64,000 nucleotides of DNA from Tenrec ecaudatus (GCF_050624435.1 NC_134546.1:14655001-14719000), one strand, 5' to 3'; counted from the stretch's first letter, positions 11,451 through 24,812 are shown. Notes: generated from the letters alone by a model not told the origin. Numbers and translations are program-made.

Positions 11451-11522
<72 letters not shown>
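11451..11522. repeat. (TC)n(AC)n composite microsatellite
   Basis: A polypyrimidine TC tract passes directly into an AC tract. The same arrangement recurs at 22079-22179. Confidence 0.95.
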
Positions 11523-11523
<1 letters not shown>

Positions 11524-11569
11524 AATGGGATTCCAATAGCATAGATGGTGAAATATTTTATATACTCCT

Positions 11570-11735
11570 AGTGCTTCTCAATGGTCTGTTCTGTTCTTGC
11601 TTCATTCTCTTGTCACTCTTTCTTTCCTCTCTTTCAATTTGGGTAATTTCTAAAGGCTTATATTAAGTTCACTAATTCTTTTAACAGATGAGTCAGACTT
11701 ACTAATGAACCTGCCAATGGCGTTCTTCCTCTCTT
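11570..11735 (-). mobile_element. LINE-1 ORF1 fragment
   Basis: Antisense. The blocks 'aagttcactaattctttt' and 'ctgccaatggcgttcttc' correspond to the coiled-coil part of L1 ORF1 read on the minus strand. Confidence 0.5.
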
Positions 11736-11739
11736 TTAC

Positions 11740-12789
11740 TAGAGTACAGCCAATTGCACTGCACAGACTTCTCAACTCCCACCAGATTACTTTTTTCTTG
11801 ATAGAGCTGATGGAAATGCTGACAGGATTATATGATTCTGTTGTATATGACTGTTAAAAGAGTTCATTGTTATTGTAAACCCTTGGAATTCTATCGTGTG
11901 ATTGGTCAGTTTTGCCATCCTGCTGGGTATTAAATGAGCCACCTTAGAAACATAAAATGGGGGACTTTACTACTATCAAGAAAGAAACCAGGAATGGAGT
12001 GCATCCTTTGGACTCTAAGATTCCTGCACACAGGATGTCCTCAATCCAGGAAGATAAAGTTGTGGCACCAGAGAAGCAGCAGAGACATGGTAAAAGAGCA
12101 TTAAGAGCAAACATCCAGAGCTAAAGACAGACTTCTGGGCTCCCGAGGCCACAGATCAAGTAGCTGAGTGCCTTCAGAGGAGAGGGGTGCATGTAACTGG
12201 AGGACTAGTTTACTAGCCCTACAGCAGATTGCCTTTGGGCTGAGGAGTGGCATGCCCTTTAGGAATTTATCAGCAGCTGCCCTATCACATTGCTGGAGCG
12301 GTGCAGAGGCTAAGGGACCGTGAGAGACCATGAAAATCCACAAACCAAGCAAAGAGATGTGTGCTTGTGGCCACAACCGAGAAGAGGATGTCCTGAGCAA
12401 AGAACCATGCCATCAGCATTTCTGATGCTGAATTGTAACCTGTAAACTTCCCTCGGCAGCCCCATGGTGGTGAACAACGTCTGAGTTTTACGGTGGCCAG
12501 CGCAATATATTACTCAACCCAATGGAAATATAGGAAGTGCTATGGGAAGACTGGTTGGTGTCAGAATTGATGAGGAAAAATTAAGGGTGGAAGGGTGTCT
12601 AACTGCTGCCTCACAGAAATTGGCATTCAGCTGATAGTGATGGGGACCTTCCCTTGCCCCTCTTATAAAGTCAGAGGACTGTCACAAATTTTTAAGGAAA
12701 CCATTTTTTATATAATAGTCAGAATTTTTCAGTTGGTACTCTGTCATACTCATGAGACCCAATCAGTGTATTCCTTGTGTAATGTAAAT
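11740..12789. other. Unclassified, possibly LTR-derived sequence
   Basis: About 1 kb with the texture of an old LTR or retroposon (11800-12400) but no family I can name. No gene. The minus frame at 12400-12101 is not recognisable. Confidence 0.35.
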
Positions 12790-12924
12790 AGTTAATGTGC
12801 TTGAGTGTTAACCAAAAGGATAGAGGTTCAAGTCCACCCAGAGGTGCCTCAAAATAAAGACCTGGAAATCCCCCACCCCCACAAATCAGCTGTTCAGAGC
12901 CCTAGAAAATACAGTACTACTCTA
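12790..12924 (+). repeat. AfroSINE, left part
   Basis: Sense SINE with the tRNA-like B-box region 'gaggttcaagtccaccc'. Interrupted at 12925 by a solo LTR; the rest is at 13415-13480. Confidence 0.75.
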
Positions 12925-13414
12925 TGTTAGTAGAGAAACAAATCCAGACACTCACATACGTGAGTGAGTTTTATAAGAAAGAGTAATTGCACATAGAGAA
13001 AATATCCTAACCCAGTCCACATCAAGTCCATACGTCCAATATTAGCCCATATATCTGATGCCAATCTACAAATTCTTCTTCAGACTCACACAACACATGC
13101 AATGATGCTAAATGTAGGAAGACCACAGGCCAGTGGGTTGAAAGTCTTGTGGATCCAATGGCAGTGTAAGCCTCTCAGCACTGGCAGGGTCTCCATGTGG
13201 CTCTTTCAGCTCCAGGGCTCTACTGTAGCTCCATGTGTCTTGTCAACAGGAATGTCTGGCAGGGAGTGTCTGTTTGTCGTACCTCCAGCAAGTTAGTTAT
13301 ATCCTTAGCACCTCCAAATGAGGTCATCAAACTGTGACCTGATTGACAGACTAAACTCCACTCCTTTACTCTTAATGGTCCCAAATTGACAACAGATTAT
13401 GTAACGACCACACA
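12925..13414 (-). mobile_element. Solo LTR inserted in an AfroSINE
   Basis: A 490 bp antisense LTR of the same ERVL-like family, with a small deletion just inside its left end. Target duplication is CTCTA at 12920-12924 and CTCTG at 13415-13419. The interrupted SINE supplies CTCTG at this point, so the left copy is the mutated one. Confidence 0.75.
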
Positions 13415-13480
13415 CTCTGACACACAGGGATTGCCAGGAGTGGGAATCTGGTGTCAACTTAATCAGTGTCAACTGGGTAA
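13415..13480 (+). repeat. AfroSINE, right part
   Basis: Completes the SINE of 12790-12924: 'ctctgacacacagggattgcc', a degraded tail, then unique sequence. Confidence 0.65.
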
Positions 13481-13683
13481 GTCGAGTCATCATGATGTGA
13501 TTGTTTGAGTGTGTAATAAAACAAAAATAATTAATTCTAAATAGTTATGTGTAAGTACTGAGTACTGGCTATTTGTGACCAAGTATACGTGGGGCTCTTT
13601 TCTTACTAATACTCAAAACTTATTATTAAGATGCTTTGATTACAATGTGATATCAATGATTCTCCAGCACTTGCTATTTTATC

Positions 13684-15137
13684 ACACTGTGGCGGCTCGC
13701 GTGGTGCTGTGATGCTGAAAGCGATGCTGCTGGTATTTCAAATACAAGTAAGGCCACCCAAAGCGAATAGAGTTCAGAAGAGGTTTCCACACTAAAAACA
13801 GACGATGGCGAAGGAATCGGCTGCCCCCTCCTGAGGAATTAGCCACTGAGAACCTTATGCGTAGCACTGTCAGATCCTGAAATCCTCTGAATGGCAAGAG
13901 AACGCTGTCAGCGGTCGTGTCGGAAGATGAGCCCTAAAGTTGGAAGGCACTCAGAGTACGAAGAAAGAAGAGCGCTGTCTTGCCAAAGTAGAGGCTCTAG
14001 TATGGTGTACATGGAGCAAAGCCTGGTGGGACACGACTCAAGGTATGAAGAACCAGCTGCAAAAATCTACTAACAATCCAAGCTTGCAATGTACAAACTA
14101 TGAATATAGGAAAATTAGATCATGAAAAATGAGCGGAGGGCGTAAAGATCAATATACCAGGGGTCGCTGTGTTGAAATAGACTAGTATGGGCCATCTCTA
14201 AGCAGAAAATCACAGGGTTTACTAGGCTGGGAAAAAGGAAATCAAGATAAATGGCATTGCACTCGCTGTCAGAAAAAAATGTTGATATCTATTCTGAACG
14301 ACAATGCTCTCGATTACAGGATTATATCTAGCTGCCTTCAAGGAAATTCGAGCAATATACATATTATTCAAATTTGCACATGAACCACAAAAACTATTCA
14401 TTTGGAAATTGAAGAATTCTACCAATGTTTTCAGTCCAAAACTGATCAAATATATAAATAGAAGCATGGCTAATTTTTGGTCATTATACTCCAAGCATTA
14501 GAAACAAAGAGGAAGGAAAATAGCGGTGAACATTTGGTCTTAGTAATGGAAAGGAAGCTGGAGGTGGCAAGAAAGAATTTCGCAAGACCAATGACTTATC
14601 CATAGCAACGAGCTTTCTTTCAACAACACACAATGTGACTACAAATGTGGCTTCTCCCGAAGGAAAACACAGAAATCAAATCGACTCTACCTGGAGAAGA
14701 GACGATGGAGGAACTCAACATCAGCAGCTAAAACCAACTCAAGGGCCTACGAGGGAATAGACCATCAATTGCTCACAGCTAAGTTCAGGTTGAAGCTGAA
14801 AAACACTAAAACAAGACCACAAGAGCCATAATATGACCTTAAATCTGTCCCAACTGGATTTCAAGAATATCTCAAAAACAAATTTGACACATTGAACACG
14901 TATGACCAATGACGTGGTGGAGCTGTGGGATGACATCGAGAACATGACATAATGAACAAAGAAAAGGTTCATTAAAAAGACAAGAAAGAATGAATCATTA
15001 AAGTGGATGTCAGAAGAGACTTTGAAACTTGCTATAAATCTTAGAGTAGCTAAGGCAATGAAGAAACGATGAAATAAAACAGTTGAAGAGAAAGGTTCAG
15101 AAGATAGCTCCAGAAGACAAAGTATGGGCACTGTAGC
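13684..15137 (+). mobile_element. RTE-clade LINE, 5' half (5' leader, endonuclease, linker)
   Basis: Sense RTE sequence covering the leader, the endonuclease region and the linker that precedes RT. It is collinear at 14370-14736 with the inverted segment at 36330-37220, sharing for example 'cacacagaaatcaaat' and 'cagcagctaaaa'. Many stops; the longest frames are antisense shadows. It ends where an L1-type 3' end begins, so the RT half is missing. Confidence 0.75.
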
Positions 15138-15187
15138 AACTGAAGAAGCTAATTGGTAGCCAGTGATCAGAAAGAATAGCATCTAGG
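15138..15187 (+). mobile_element. L1-type 3' end, left part (host site of the ATXN3 retrocopy)
   Basis: Starts 'gaagaagctaattgg' and reaches 'agaatagcatctagg', the same order as 'gaagaaagctgatgg' ... 'agatatcgcatct' at 45120-45160. The retrocopy interrupts it and it resumes at 17477. Confidence 0.65.
15171..15187 (+). repeat. Target-site duplication of the ATXN3 retrocopy, left copy
   Basis: AAAGAATAGCATCTAGG, identical to 17460-17476. Confidence 0.9.
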
Positions 15188-16046
15188 GAGGGGTGGGGCA
15201 GGGGCAGAGCTGGAGGGGGCTGGTTCGGTAGGGGTGGGGAGGGGCGTTGGCTCCAGACAAATAAACATGGAGTCCATCTTCCACGAGAAACAAGAAGGCT
15301 CCCTGTGTGCTCCACAATGCCTGAACAATCTGCTGCAAGGGGAGTATTTCAGCCCCATGGAGCTGTCTTCCATCGCACATCAGCCAGACGAAGAGGATGA
15401 GGATGGCGGAAGGTGGCGTTCCTAGTGAAGACTACCGCATGTTTTTACAGCAACCTTCTGGAAACATGATGACGGTGGGTGTTTCTTGATTCAAGCAATT
15501 CCTTGAAAGATCATTTATATGCAATTAAAAACGAACACTGGTTTATAATTAGAAAATTAGGAAAACAGTGGTTGAACTTGAATTCTCTCTTGATGGGTCC
15601 AGAATTAATATCAAACATACCTTGCACTTTTCTTGGCTCAGTTACAACAGGAAGGTTATTCTATATTTGTTATGAAGGGAGATCTGCCAGATTGGGAAGT
15701 GACCAACTCCTGCAGACGATCAGGGTCTAGCAGATGCATCAACCAAAATGTATTGGAGAAAAATTGGCACAACTGAAAGACCAGAGAATCCAGACAACAG
15801 ACCTGGAACAAGCCTTGGAAACAAATGATGGGCCAGGGATATTAGATGAAGACGAGGAGGAATTGCAGAAGGCTCTGGCACTAAGTCGCCATGAAATCAA
15901 CATGGAAGATGAGGAAGCCGATCTCCGCAGGGCGATTCAGCTCAGCATGCAAGGTAGTTCCAGACATACAGCTCAAGAAACTCCCCAGACGTTGGGAACG
16001 AATCTGAGTTCTGGAGAGCTGCAGAAGAGAAGCCTACTTTGAAAAA

Positions 16047-16067
16047 CAGCAGCAGCGGCGGCAGCAG
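16047..16067 (+). repeat. Vestige of the ATXN3 CAG/polyglutamine tract
   Basis: Seven codons read as three CAG, two CGG and two CAG, flanked by the conserved YFEK on the left and VDLPGP on the right. This is the site expanded in human Machado-Joseph disease; here it is short and interrupted. Confidence 0.9.
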
Positions 16068-16692
16068 GTGGATCTGCCAGGACCAGTTCCACATCCAAGT
16101 GAAAAGCCAACCACAAGTCCAGGAGCACTTGGCAGTGACCCAAGTGATGCCATGAGCGAAGAGGACATGCTTCAGGCGGCTGTGACCATGTCTTTAGAAA
16201 CCGTGAGAATTCACTTGAAACCAGAAGGGGAGAAATAACAATGCCTTTTACAGATCACTCAGATACTCATACTTTCCAGCATTATCCTGCGTGTTGACAA
16301 CAGGGGGTGGTGGTTTGGGGGGCCCCCTCCCCCTAGTCATTTGTCAAAGAGAACTGTGTACAACAGTGAAAATAAGACTTGTGGGTGGTTTGCAAACAGA
16401 ATGATGGAAAAGTGGGGAAATGCATCAGTCATAGGACTACGTAATCTCCCAAATACCAGACAAACTTTCAGCAACTAAACTCCCAGTGGCTTTTTCAGCG
16501 GTCCTTTCCCATCGTTTGCGTGTGCAATAAGTAGCTTGTCTGCAGTTAGGATCTACTTCTGGGATCTTTTTGCAGACCAACTAATGTAGCTCTTGCCCCA
16601 GTACTTGCTCCCTATATTTTTAGTGGCGGTTTTCTTTTGTTTTTGTTTTTTTATTCTCTGCAATTTGTTGGACCCACTTTCACCATCTAGTG

Positions 16693-16862
16693 CAGTGGTT
16701 CTCAACCTTCCTAATGCCATACCCTGTAATACAGTTCCTCATGTTGTGTGACCCCCCCCAACCATAAAATTATGCTCATTGCTACTTCATAGATGTAATT
16801 TTGCTACTGTTATGAATTGGGCGACCCAAAAGGGGTCATGACCCACAGGTTGAGAACTGCTG
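16693..16862 (-). mobile_element. SPIN-type hAT transposon (non-autonomous)
   Basis: A 170 bp element with terminal inverted repeats CAGTGGTTCTCAACC / GGTTGAGAACTGCTG and the internal block 'acttcatagatgtaatttt'. A perfect 8 bp target duplication, ATCTAGTG, lies at 16685-16692 and 16863-16870, as expected for hAT. It is internally deleted, inserted in the 3' UTR of the ATXN3 retrocopy. Confidence 0.9.
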
Positions 16863-17459
16863 ATCTAGTGGTTGCTTTGATTTCTCATTAACCACCCTGG
16901 CTTTTTAAAACTTTTTGTCTGTGTGGATGACAGCCAGGGGTCCTGGGAGAGGTGTGGGGGGTGGGGGGTGGGAGGTAGGGGCGGGGGTGGACCACTCTCC
17001 TTCCCACCCTTGAACCCTTTGCTGTTCTTGCCTGTTGTCACCTCGGAAAACAATTTCTCTTCTCTGGTTTGTGGTTTGTTTACGCCATTTTATACAACTC
17101 TTCCAAAAGAAAATCATGTAGCTATCCTGAAGTTCAGCTTTTGAAGTCTTCATGGATGGGATCTTTATTCCACATCTCTGGTGCATTTCAATCTTGACAG
17201 TCAACCCTGCACAAATCCCCCAGACCACGTGAGCATGGTTTCGAAGAGTGTGAGCACGTGCTTTCCCTGAACTGAATGTCTTCACTACAGAGCATCGTCA
17301 TAACCCCTCTCTCCTGCACCTTACTCCCCCTTCTTCTCCAAGGGAGCTAAGTAGGGGATGCACAGTGTGCAAGCCAGTTTCCTTTGGCTGTGGGACATGT
17401 GACACCCACCGTGAATGTATGACAGAACAAATTTGGCCTTCACTTCTTAAAAACAAACA

Positions 17460-17476
17460 AAAGAATAGCATCTAGG
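17460..17476 (+). repeat. Target-site duplication of the ATXN3 retrocopy, right copy
   Basis: Identical to 15171-15187. It follows an A-rich stretch (AAAAACAAACAAA) that represents the poly(A) tail. Confidence 0.9.
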
Positions 17477-17857
17477 ATCTTAAAGGTTCCTCTTCAAACA
17501 GCCATCTTGAAATGAGGCATCAACTAAGCCCGCAAGGAAGACGCACACCAGCCTGTGTGATCCAAGGATTACAAACAGTAAAATCTAAATCCAAAGGAGA
17601 GAACGGTATCAGAGTTTGATTTGTGCATACCTGGTTTGCCGAAGAATATGGATGACAGTGGAAGCCCAGAGTCTATTTTCAGGGTCCTCACATAGATTAA
17701 GCCTTTGGTGAGTTCCCTCTAACAGCAGTTGAATAGCCTTGTTATCAGACAGAGAATATTGCACAGTTGAATATGGCAAATGTAGTTAGGTTTAAATGTG
17801 ATATCTTATCTTTGATCACCCCTTTGACCCATTTTAAAGTTGTTTCAGTTAAAAAAT
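17477..17857 (+). mobile_element. L1-type 3' end, right part, older subfamily
   Basis: Continues 15138-15187 beyond the retrocopy: 'atcttaaagg', then 'gatccaaggattacaaac', then 'cacatagattaagcctttgg'. It matches the block order at 55000-55330. Confidence 0.65.
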
Positions 17858-18733
17858 AAATGCTGAAGATGAATATATGCATAAGTAAGTGTGGTGAAGA
17901 AGGCTGATAGTGCCAGGCTATCGAGAGATATAGCGTCTGGGGTCTTAAAGGCTTGAAAGCAAACAAGCAGCCAATTAGCCCAGAAGCAACCAAGCCCACA
18001 TGGAAGCAGCACACCAACATGTGTGATCATGAAGGGCCGAGGGGACCAGGTTTCAAGTACCAAAGGCGGGGAGTGGGGGGGCGGCAGGGAATCATATCAT
18101 CGTGAATGAGGAGAGTGCGTGATGGGGACCCAATGCCCATCTGTAGACAACTAGACATCCCTTCAGAGGGGTAGTGGGGAGGAGCTGAGTCACTCAGGGT
18201 TCAGTGTAGCAATAATGAAACTCAAAACCTTCCTCTAGTTCTTAAATGCTTCCTCCCCCCAACTACCATGATCCCAATTCTACCTTGCAAACCTGGTTAG
18301 ACCAGAGGATGCACAGCGGTGCAGATGGGAACTGGAAACACAGGGAATCCAGGACAGATGAACCCCTCAGGCCCAGTGAGAGTGGCGATACCAGGAGGGA
18401 AGTGGGGGGTAGGAAAGGGGAACTGATCACAGGTATCTACATATAACCTCCTCTCTGGGGGATGGACAGAAGAAAAGTGGGTGAAGGGAGATGCCAGGCA
18501 GTGTAAGATAAGATAAAATAATACTTTATAAACTATTAAGGGTTCATGAGGGAGGGGGAGTGGGGAGGGAGGGGGAGGCAAAAAGGAAAATGAGCTGATT
18601 CCAGGAACCCAAGCGGAAGGCGAATTTTGAGAATGATGAGGGCAACAAATATATGTGTGCTTTACACAATTGATGTATGTATGGATTATGATAAGAGCTT
18701 TATGAGCCCCAATAAAATTATTTTAAACTCAAA
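17858..18733 (+). mobile_element. L1-type 3' end, younger copy
   Basis: Runs from the 'gctgaagatgaatatatgc' block through 'ggtcttaaaggcttgaaag', 'cacagggaatccaggacag' and 'gataagagctttatgagc' to AATAAAATTA plus an A-rich end. It has the same order as 44685-45912 and 61743-62818. No open frame is expected in this region. Confidence 0.7.
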
Positions 18734-18744
18734 ATAAAGGAGAA

Positions 18745-19220
18745 ATACACATGGATTAAGCCTCTGGTGAACCCCCTCTTCTTAGAGACCAGGGATGTAA
18801 ATAACCTCACTCTCTTGCAGAATGTGTTGGAAAATAGACTGTTAAAGATGCAGTTCAGTTCAAATTTAGCACCCTATCCTTTGATCTCCCTTATGATCCA
18901 TTTAAATTTATTCTAGTTTTTAATATTTTCTGCTCTTTTCTATTGAAGTTTTTATCTGTTTAACTTTATTGTTCTTATTGCTGTTGGTTTTTTAAAATAT
19001 GTCTGTGTATATGCAATGCAGGATAGGTAAATCTACAGAGACAATAACTGGATCAATGGTTCCTTGCAGAGGAGGCTGGGCAGGGGGCATGGGGAGCTAA
19101 TAACGATGAGGACAAGAACGAAGAAAATGTCCTAAAGTTGATTATGGTCATGATTCTTGACATGATTCAACTATTGAATTGTGTGGTATGTGAATTACAG
19201 GCCAATAAAATGATTTTTAA
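18745..19220 (+). mobile_element. L1-type 3' end, older subfamily, truncated
   Basis: Begins at the 'cacatggattaagcctctgg' block and ends 'ccaataaaatgattttt'. It repeats blocks already present at 17700-17850, so it is a separate insertion. Confidence 0.6.
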
Positions 19221-19504
19221 CCAAAGAAAAAGATGTTACCTTTAGGTAGCTAGAGTTGGGCAGGGAGTGGAAAAGCACTACTTTAAAATAAAGTAATACT
19301 AGCCAGGTACTCTCCTTATCAAAAAGGAGAAAGTTCCAATGTTAAATAACAAATCATCTCTTGACTCAAAAAATATATATATGGCTTTGGACATTTAACA
19401 TGCCATACAAATCCCATCAACCTTTGTTGGAGTACAAAAATTCTCTCGTGTTTCAGTTAAAAACAGATTCCATACTGGAGACAACCAGGGACCAATGTTT
19501 TGAG
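19221..19504. other. AT-rich spacer
   Basis: About 280 bp between two retroposons, with nothing recognised. Confidence 0.4.
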
Positions 19505-19670
19505 ACTGGTTATTCATGGTGGCCCATGGATGTGGCCTCCAGGATTTTCCAGTGGTTGACTTTTTGGAAATAGATAGCCAGGCCTGTCTCCCAAGGTGCC
19601 TCTGGGAGGATTTGAACTTTCACCCTCATGTTCAACAGCCAAGTAAGTTAGCCATGTGTGCCAGGCAGTG
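19505..19670 (-). repeat. AfroSINE
   Basis: Antisense: 'gattttccagtggttgac' tail-side block, 'ggtgcctctgggaggatttg' middle, degraded tRNA-like head. Confidence 0.65.
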
Positions 19671-19754
19671 CCAGGCCTTCATCGCACCATTTAATGTTGG
19701 CATGCGACTATCAAGAAAGGAATGTAAGCAGGCAGGATAAGAAATGCTTGCTCA

Positions 19755-20274
19755 AGAAGAAACGAAACATACCATTTTCTTCTAGCTCTTTAATGCTTCT
19801 CCACCCCCTCACCCTAACTATCATGACCCAATTCTACCTTACAAATCAGACTAGACCAGAGCATGTACACTGATACGGATAAGAGCTCACAACACCGGGA
19901 ATCCAGGACAGATAAACCCCTCAGGGCCAATAATGATAACAGTGATACCAAGAGGGAAAGGGAAAGGTGCGGGGAGCAAGGGGGAACTGATCACAAAAAT
20001 CAACCTATAAACCCCTCCCAGGGGAACAAACAAAAGAAAGTGGATGAAGGGAGACAGAGGTCATGTAAGACATGAAAAAATAATAATTTATAAATGATCA
20101 AGGGTTCGTGGGGGCAGGGGGTGAGCTGATACTAAGGGCTCAAGTAAAATGAAATTTTTTTGAAAATGATGATGGCAACCTATGTACCAATGTGCTCGAC
20201 ACAACGGATCCATGGATGCATTGTGGTAAGAGCTGTAAGAGTCTCCAATAAAATGATTTTTTCAAAAAAAAAAA
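19755..20274 (+). mobile_element. L1-type 3' end with poly(A) and target duplication
   Basis: A 520 bp, 5'-truncated insertion ending AATAAAATG and a poly(A) of about 12. Flanked by a 16 bp duplication, AAGAAATGCTTGCTCA at 19739-19754 and AAGAAACGCTTGCTCA at 20275-20290 (15 of 16). These are clear hallmarks of target-primed reverse transcription. Confidence 0.85.
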
Positions 20275-20290
20275 AAGAAACGCTTGCTCA

Positions 20291-22964
<2,674 letters not shown>

Positions 22965-23135
22965 GCCATGCATTCTGGCAACAAAAGAGGAGGCTTGGGA
23001 AGGAGGTGGGCTGATACAGTGGTTGCAACAATGGGCTCAAACAGATCAGTCATTATGAGGATGGTGCCGGGCCCAGCAGCGTTTCCTTCTACAATACGCA
23101 GGGTAGCAAGGAGCCAGCCCTGACTCCATCGCACC
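22965..23135 (+). mobile_element. RTE LINE 3' end fragment
   Basis: Sense: 'gatacagtggttgcaacaat', 'gggctcaaac', 'tgaggatggtgc'. Collinear with 8165-8250. Confidence 0.65.
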
Positions 23136-24054
23136 CAGGAAGAGAAACATTCTGGCGAAAGAAAACAGCAAAGAACGTGCCCCTAGTTGCATGGAATTTG
23201 GAATCACGATGGAACTATTTCTGAAAGGTCCAAATTCTGATTTATGAGGGGGGAAGGTGGACAAGAAAATGAAGATGTGGTTGACTGCTTTACAGCTGAT
23301 AGGCTGGAGTCTACTTTTGGTTTTATTTCAGAACAAACACAGAATCACTAGCATGTAGCTAAGCAAGAATTATCTGAGGGGCAATGGTACTGAAACCTAA
23401 ACATCTTTTGTGAAAACCAGGAAACCAAGGCTGGTAGCCCTAAGATGGATTCTGAGGTTCAAGTTCATGTTGAAATGTTGAGAGATGACGAAGTCTGCTG
23501 CTTTCAGGATTTTGTATCATCTTTGACAAGGAAAGACATTTCCCAGCACAGAACAGTGACTTTATTCCACGTAAGGTTTGGTCACTTTTCACGAAATATC
23601 ACGAGAAAAATCTCAACTCTCCACCAAAACTTGAGCGATAATTGTAACATTTCGACAGCATTGTAGGTACGTTGTCTCGCGCTTTTTTTGTTTGATTTTT
23701 TAAAATCTCTCTCTCCCAGGCCCCAATTTTTTTAACACTAAGGAAATAGTTTTTGTTTGCTTGTTTTTATTCTGAATTCCCTTGCTCTGTTCCCTTCAAC
23801 AGTATGTGCTTAGGTGGCCAGCCACTCACCCATAGGTCACAAACAATGGGCCAGACCTGCCCCTGACTGACCGCCCTGCTCAGGCAGCCGTGTGTAGCGC
23901 CTGAAGAAGCAAGGCAGGAACAGAAAGTGCAGTACCAGCATCATAAATGCCAAAGTCTTAAACACTGGCACCACATCTTATTCACTTTTCCTCTGAAGAG
24001 CCACCAATGAAACACTTGACCACAAGATGGGCCCTGAAGTCCTACAACCAGAAG
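23136..24054. other. Non-repetitive stretch
   Basis: The segment 23400-23680 lacks repeat character and keeps balanced composition, so it may be conserved noncoding sequence. The 73-codon frame there has no recognised similarity. Confidence 0.35.
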
Positions 24055-24255
24055 AGCAAACTCACTGCCCTCGAGTGGATTCCAACTCACAGCGACCCAA
24101 TAGGACACAGTAGCACCGCCCCTGTGAGTTTCTGAGACGGTCACTGTTTATGGGAGTAGAAAGCCTCATCTTTCTCACCCAGAGCAGCTGGGGGGTTTGA
24201 ACTGCTTACTTTGTGGTTAGCAGCCCAATGTGTAGCTACCATGCCATCAGGGTTT
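24055..24255 (-). repeat. AfroSINE
   Basis: A nearly full-length antisense copy from 'ctcactgccctcgagtgg' to 'ctaccatgccatcagggttt', followed by a (GTTT)n tract at 24268-24291. Confidence 0.75.
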
Positions 24256-24615
24256 GGTTTGATGTTTGGTTTGTTTGTTTGTTTGTTTGTTTAGGGGGAC
24301 AGAGAACCTCCCTAAAAAGTAGTCCATGCTTAAGACTTAGAAGTCTGTCCTGAATAACTTGGGGGTTGGGGTGAGGGGTAGGGGGTAGGGGTGGGGGGAA
24401 TCCAGCACGATAGCTCTCCTTGAACTGTTTCAGTCCTTTCTTCTCACTGCCAAGTGAGTACCTCTTACTCCAGAGATGCCAACCCACAAAGCCGAATGTG
24501 ACATCACAGGGACAGGTGTCTAGAGGAGCACATTCTAGATCCTTCTAGCTCACTCACAACCCCTCCACCTCTGTTCAATGCCCTCCTCATCAGGAAGGGG
24601 GATGACGAGTCAGAA

Positions 24616-24812
24616 CAGTGGTTTTCAACCTTCCTAATGCCACGACCCTTCCATATAGTTCCTCATGGATTGTGGTGACCGCCCCAACCCATAACATTAT
24701 TTTCTTTGCGACTTCATAACTATAATTTTGTTACTGTTATGAATCGGGCCACCCCTGTGGAAGGGTCGTTCCACCCCCAAGGAGTCGCGATCCAGAAGTT
24801 GAGAACCGGTTG
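24616..24812 (-). mobile_element. SPIN-type hAT transposon (non-autonomous)
   Basis: A 197 bp element: CAGTGGTTTTCAACC left end, GTTGAGAACCGGTTG right end, with the longer right arm 'ctgtggaagggtcgttccac' retained. The flanking 8 bp, AGTCAGAA and ACTTAGAA, match at 6 of 8 positions. Confidence 0.85.

Larger units (their letters stand above)
15188..17459 (+). pseudogene. ATXN3: ATXN3 (ataxin-3) processed pseudogene
   Basis: A full-length intronless copy of ataxin-3, a Josephin-family deubiquitinase: GC-rich 5' UTR, coding region 15267-16238, long 3' UTR and an A-rich end, between perfect 17 bp target duplications. It begins MESIFHEKQEGSLCA with the catalytic Cys14 codon kept. The active-site His codon is kept at 15536-15538 (EHWF). 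Both UIMs before the glutamine tract and the third UIM near the end (EEDMLQAAVTMSLE) are legible. It is broken by a frameshift with stop TAG at 15423, an internal deletion near 15510, an in-frame TAG at about 15728 where the parent should encode Gln, and a frameshift near 16030. The glutamine tract is short. A SPIN transposon sits in the 3' UTR. This is an L1-made dead retrocopy; no function is expected. Identity is very secure. Confidence 0.97.

Noticed and set aside
14739..15182. 147-codon antisense frame
   Set aside because: It is the complement of the RTE linker region; no protein similarity of its own.
15234..16042. Functional ataxin-3 gene
   Set aside because: No introns, frameshifts, two or more stops, an internal deletion, and retroposition hallmarks.
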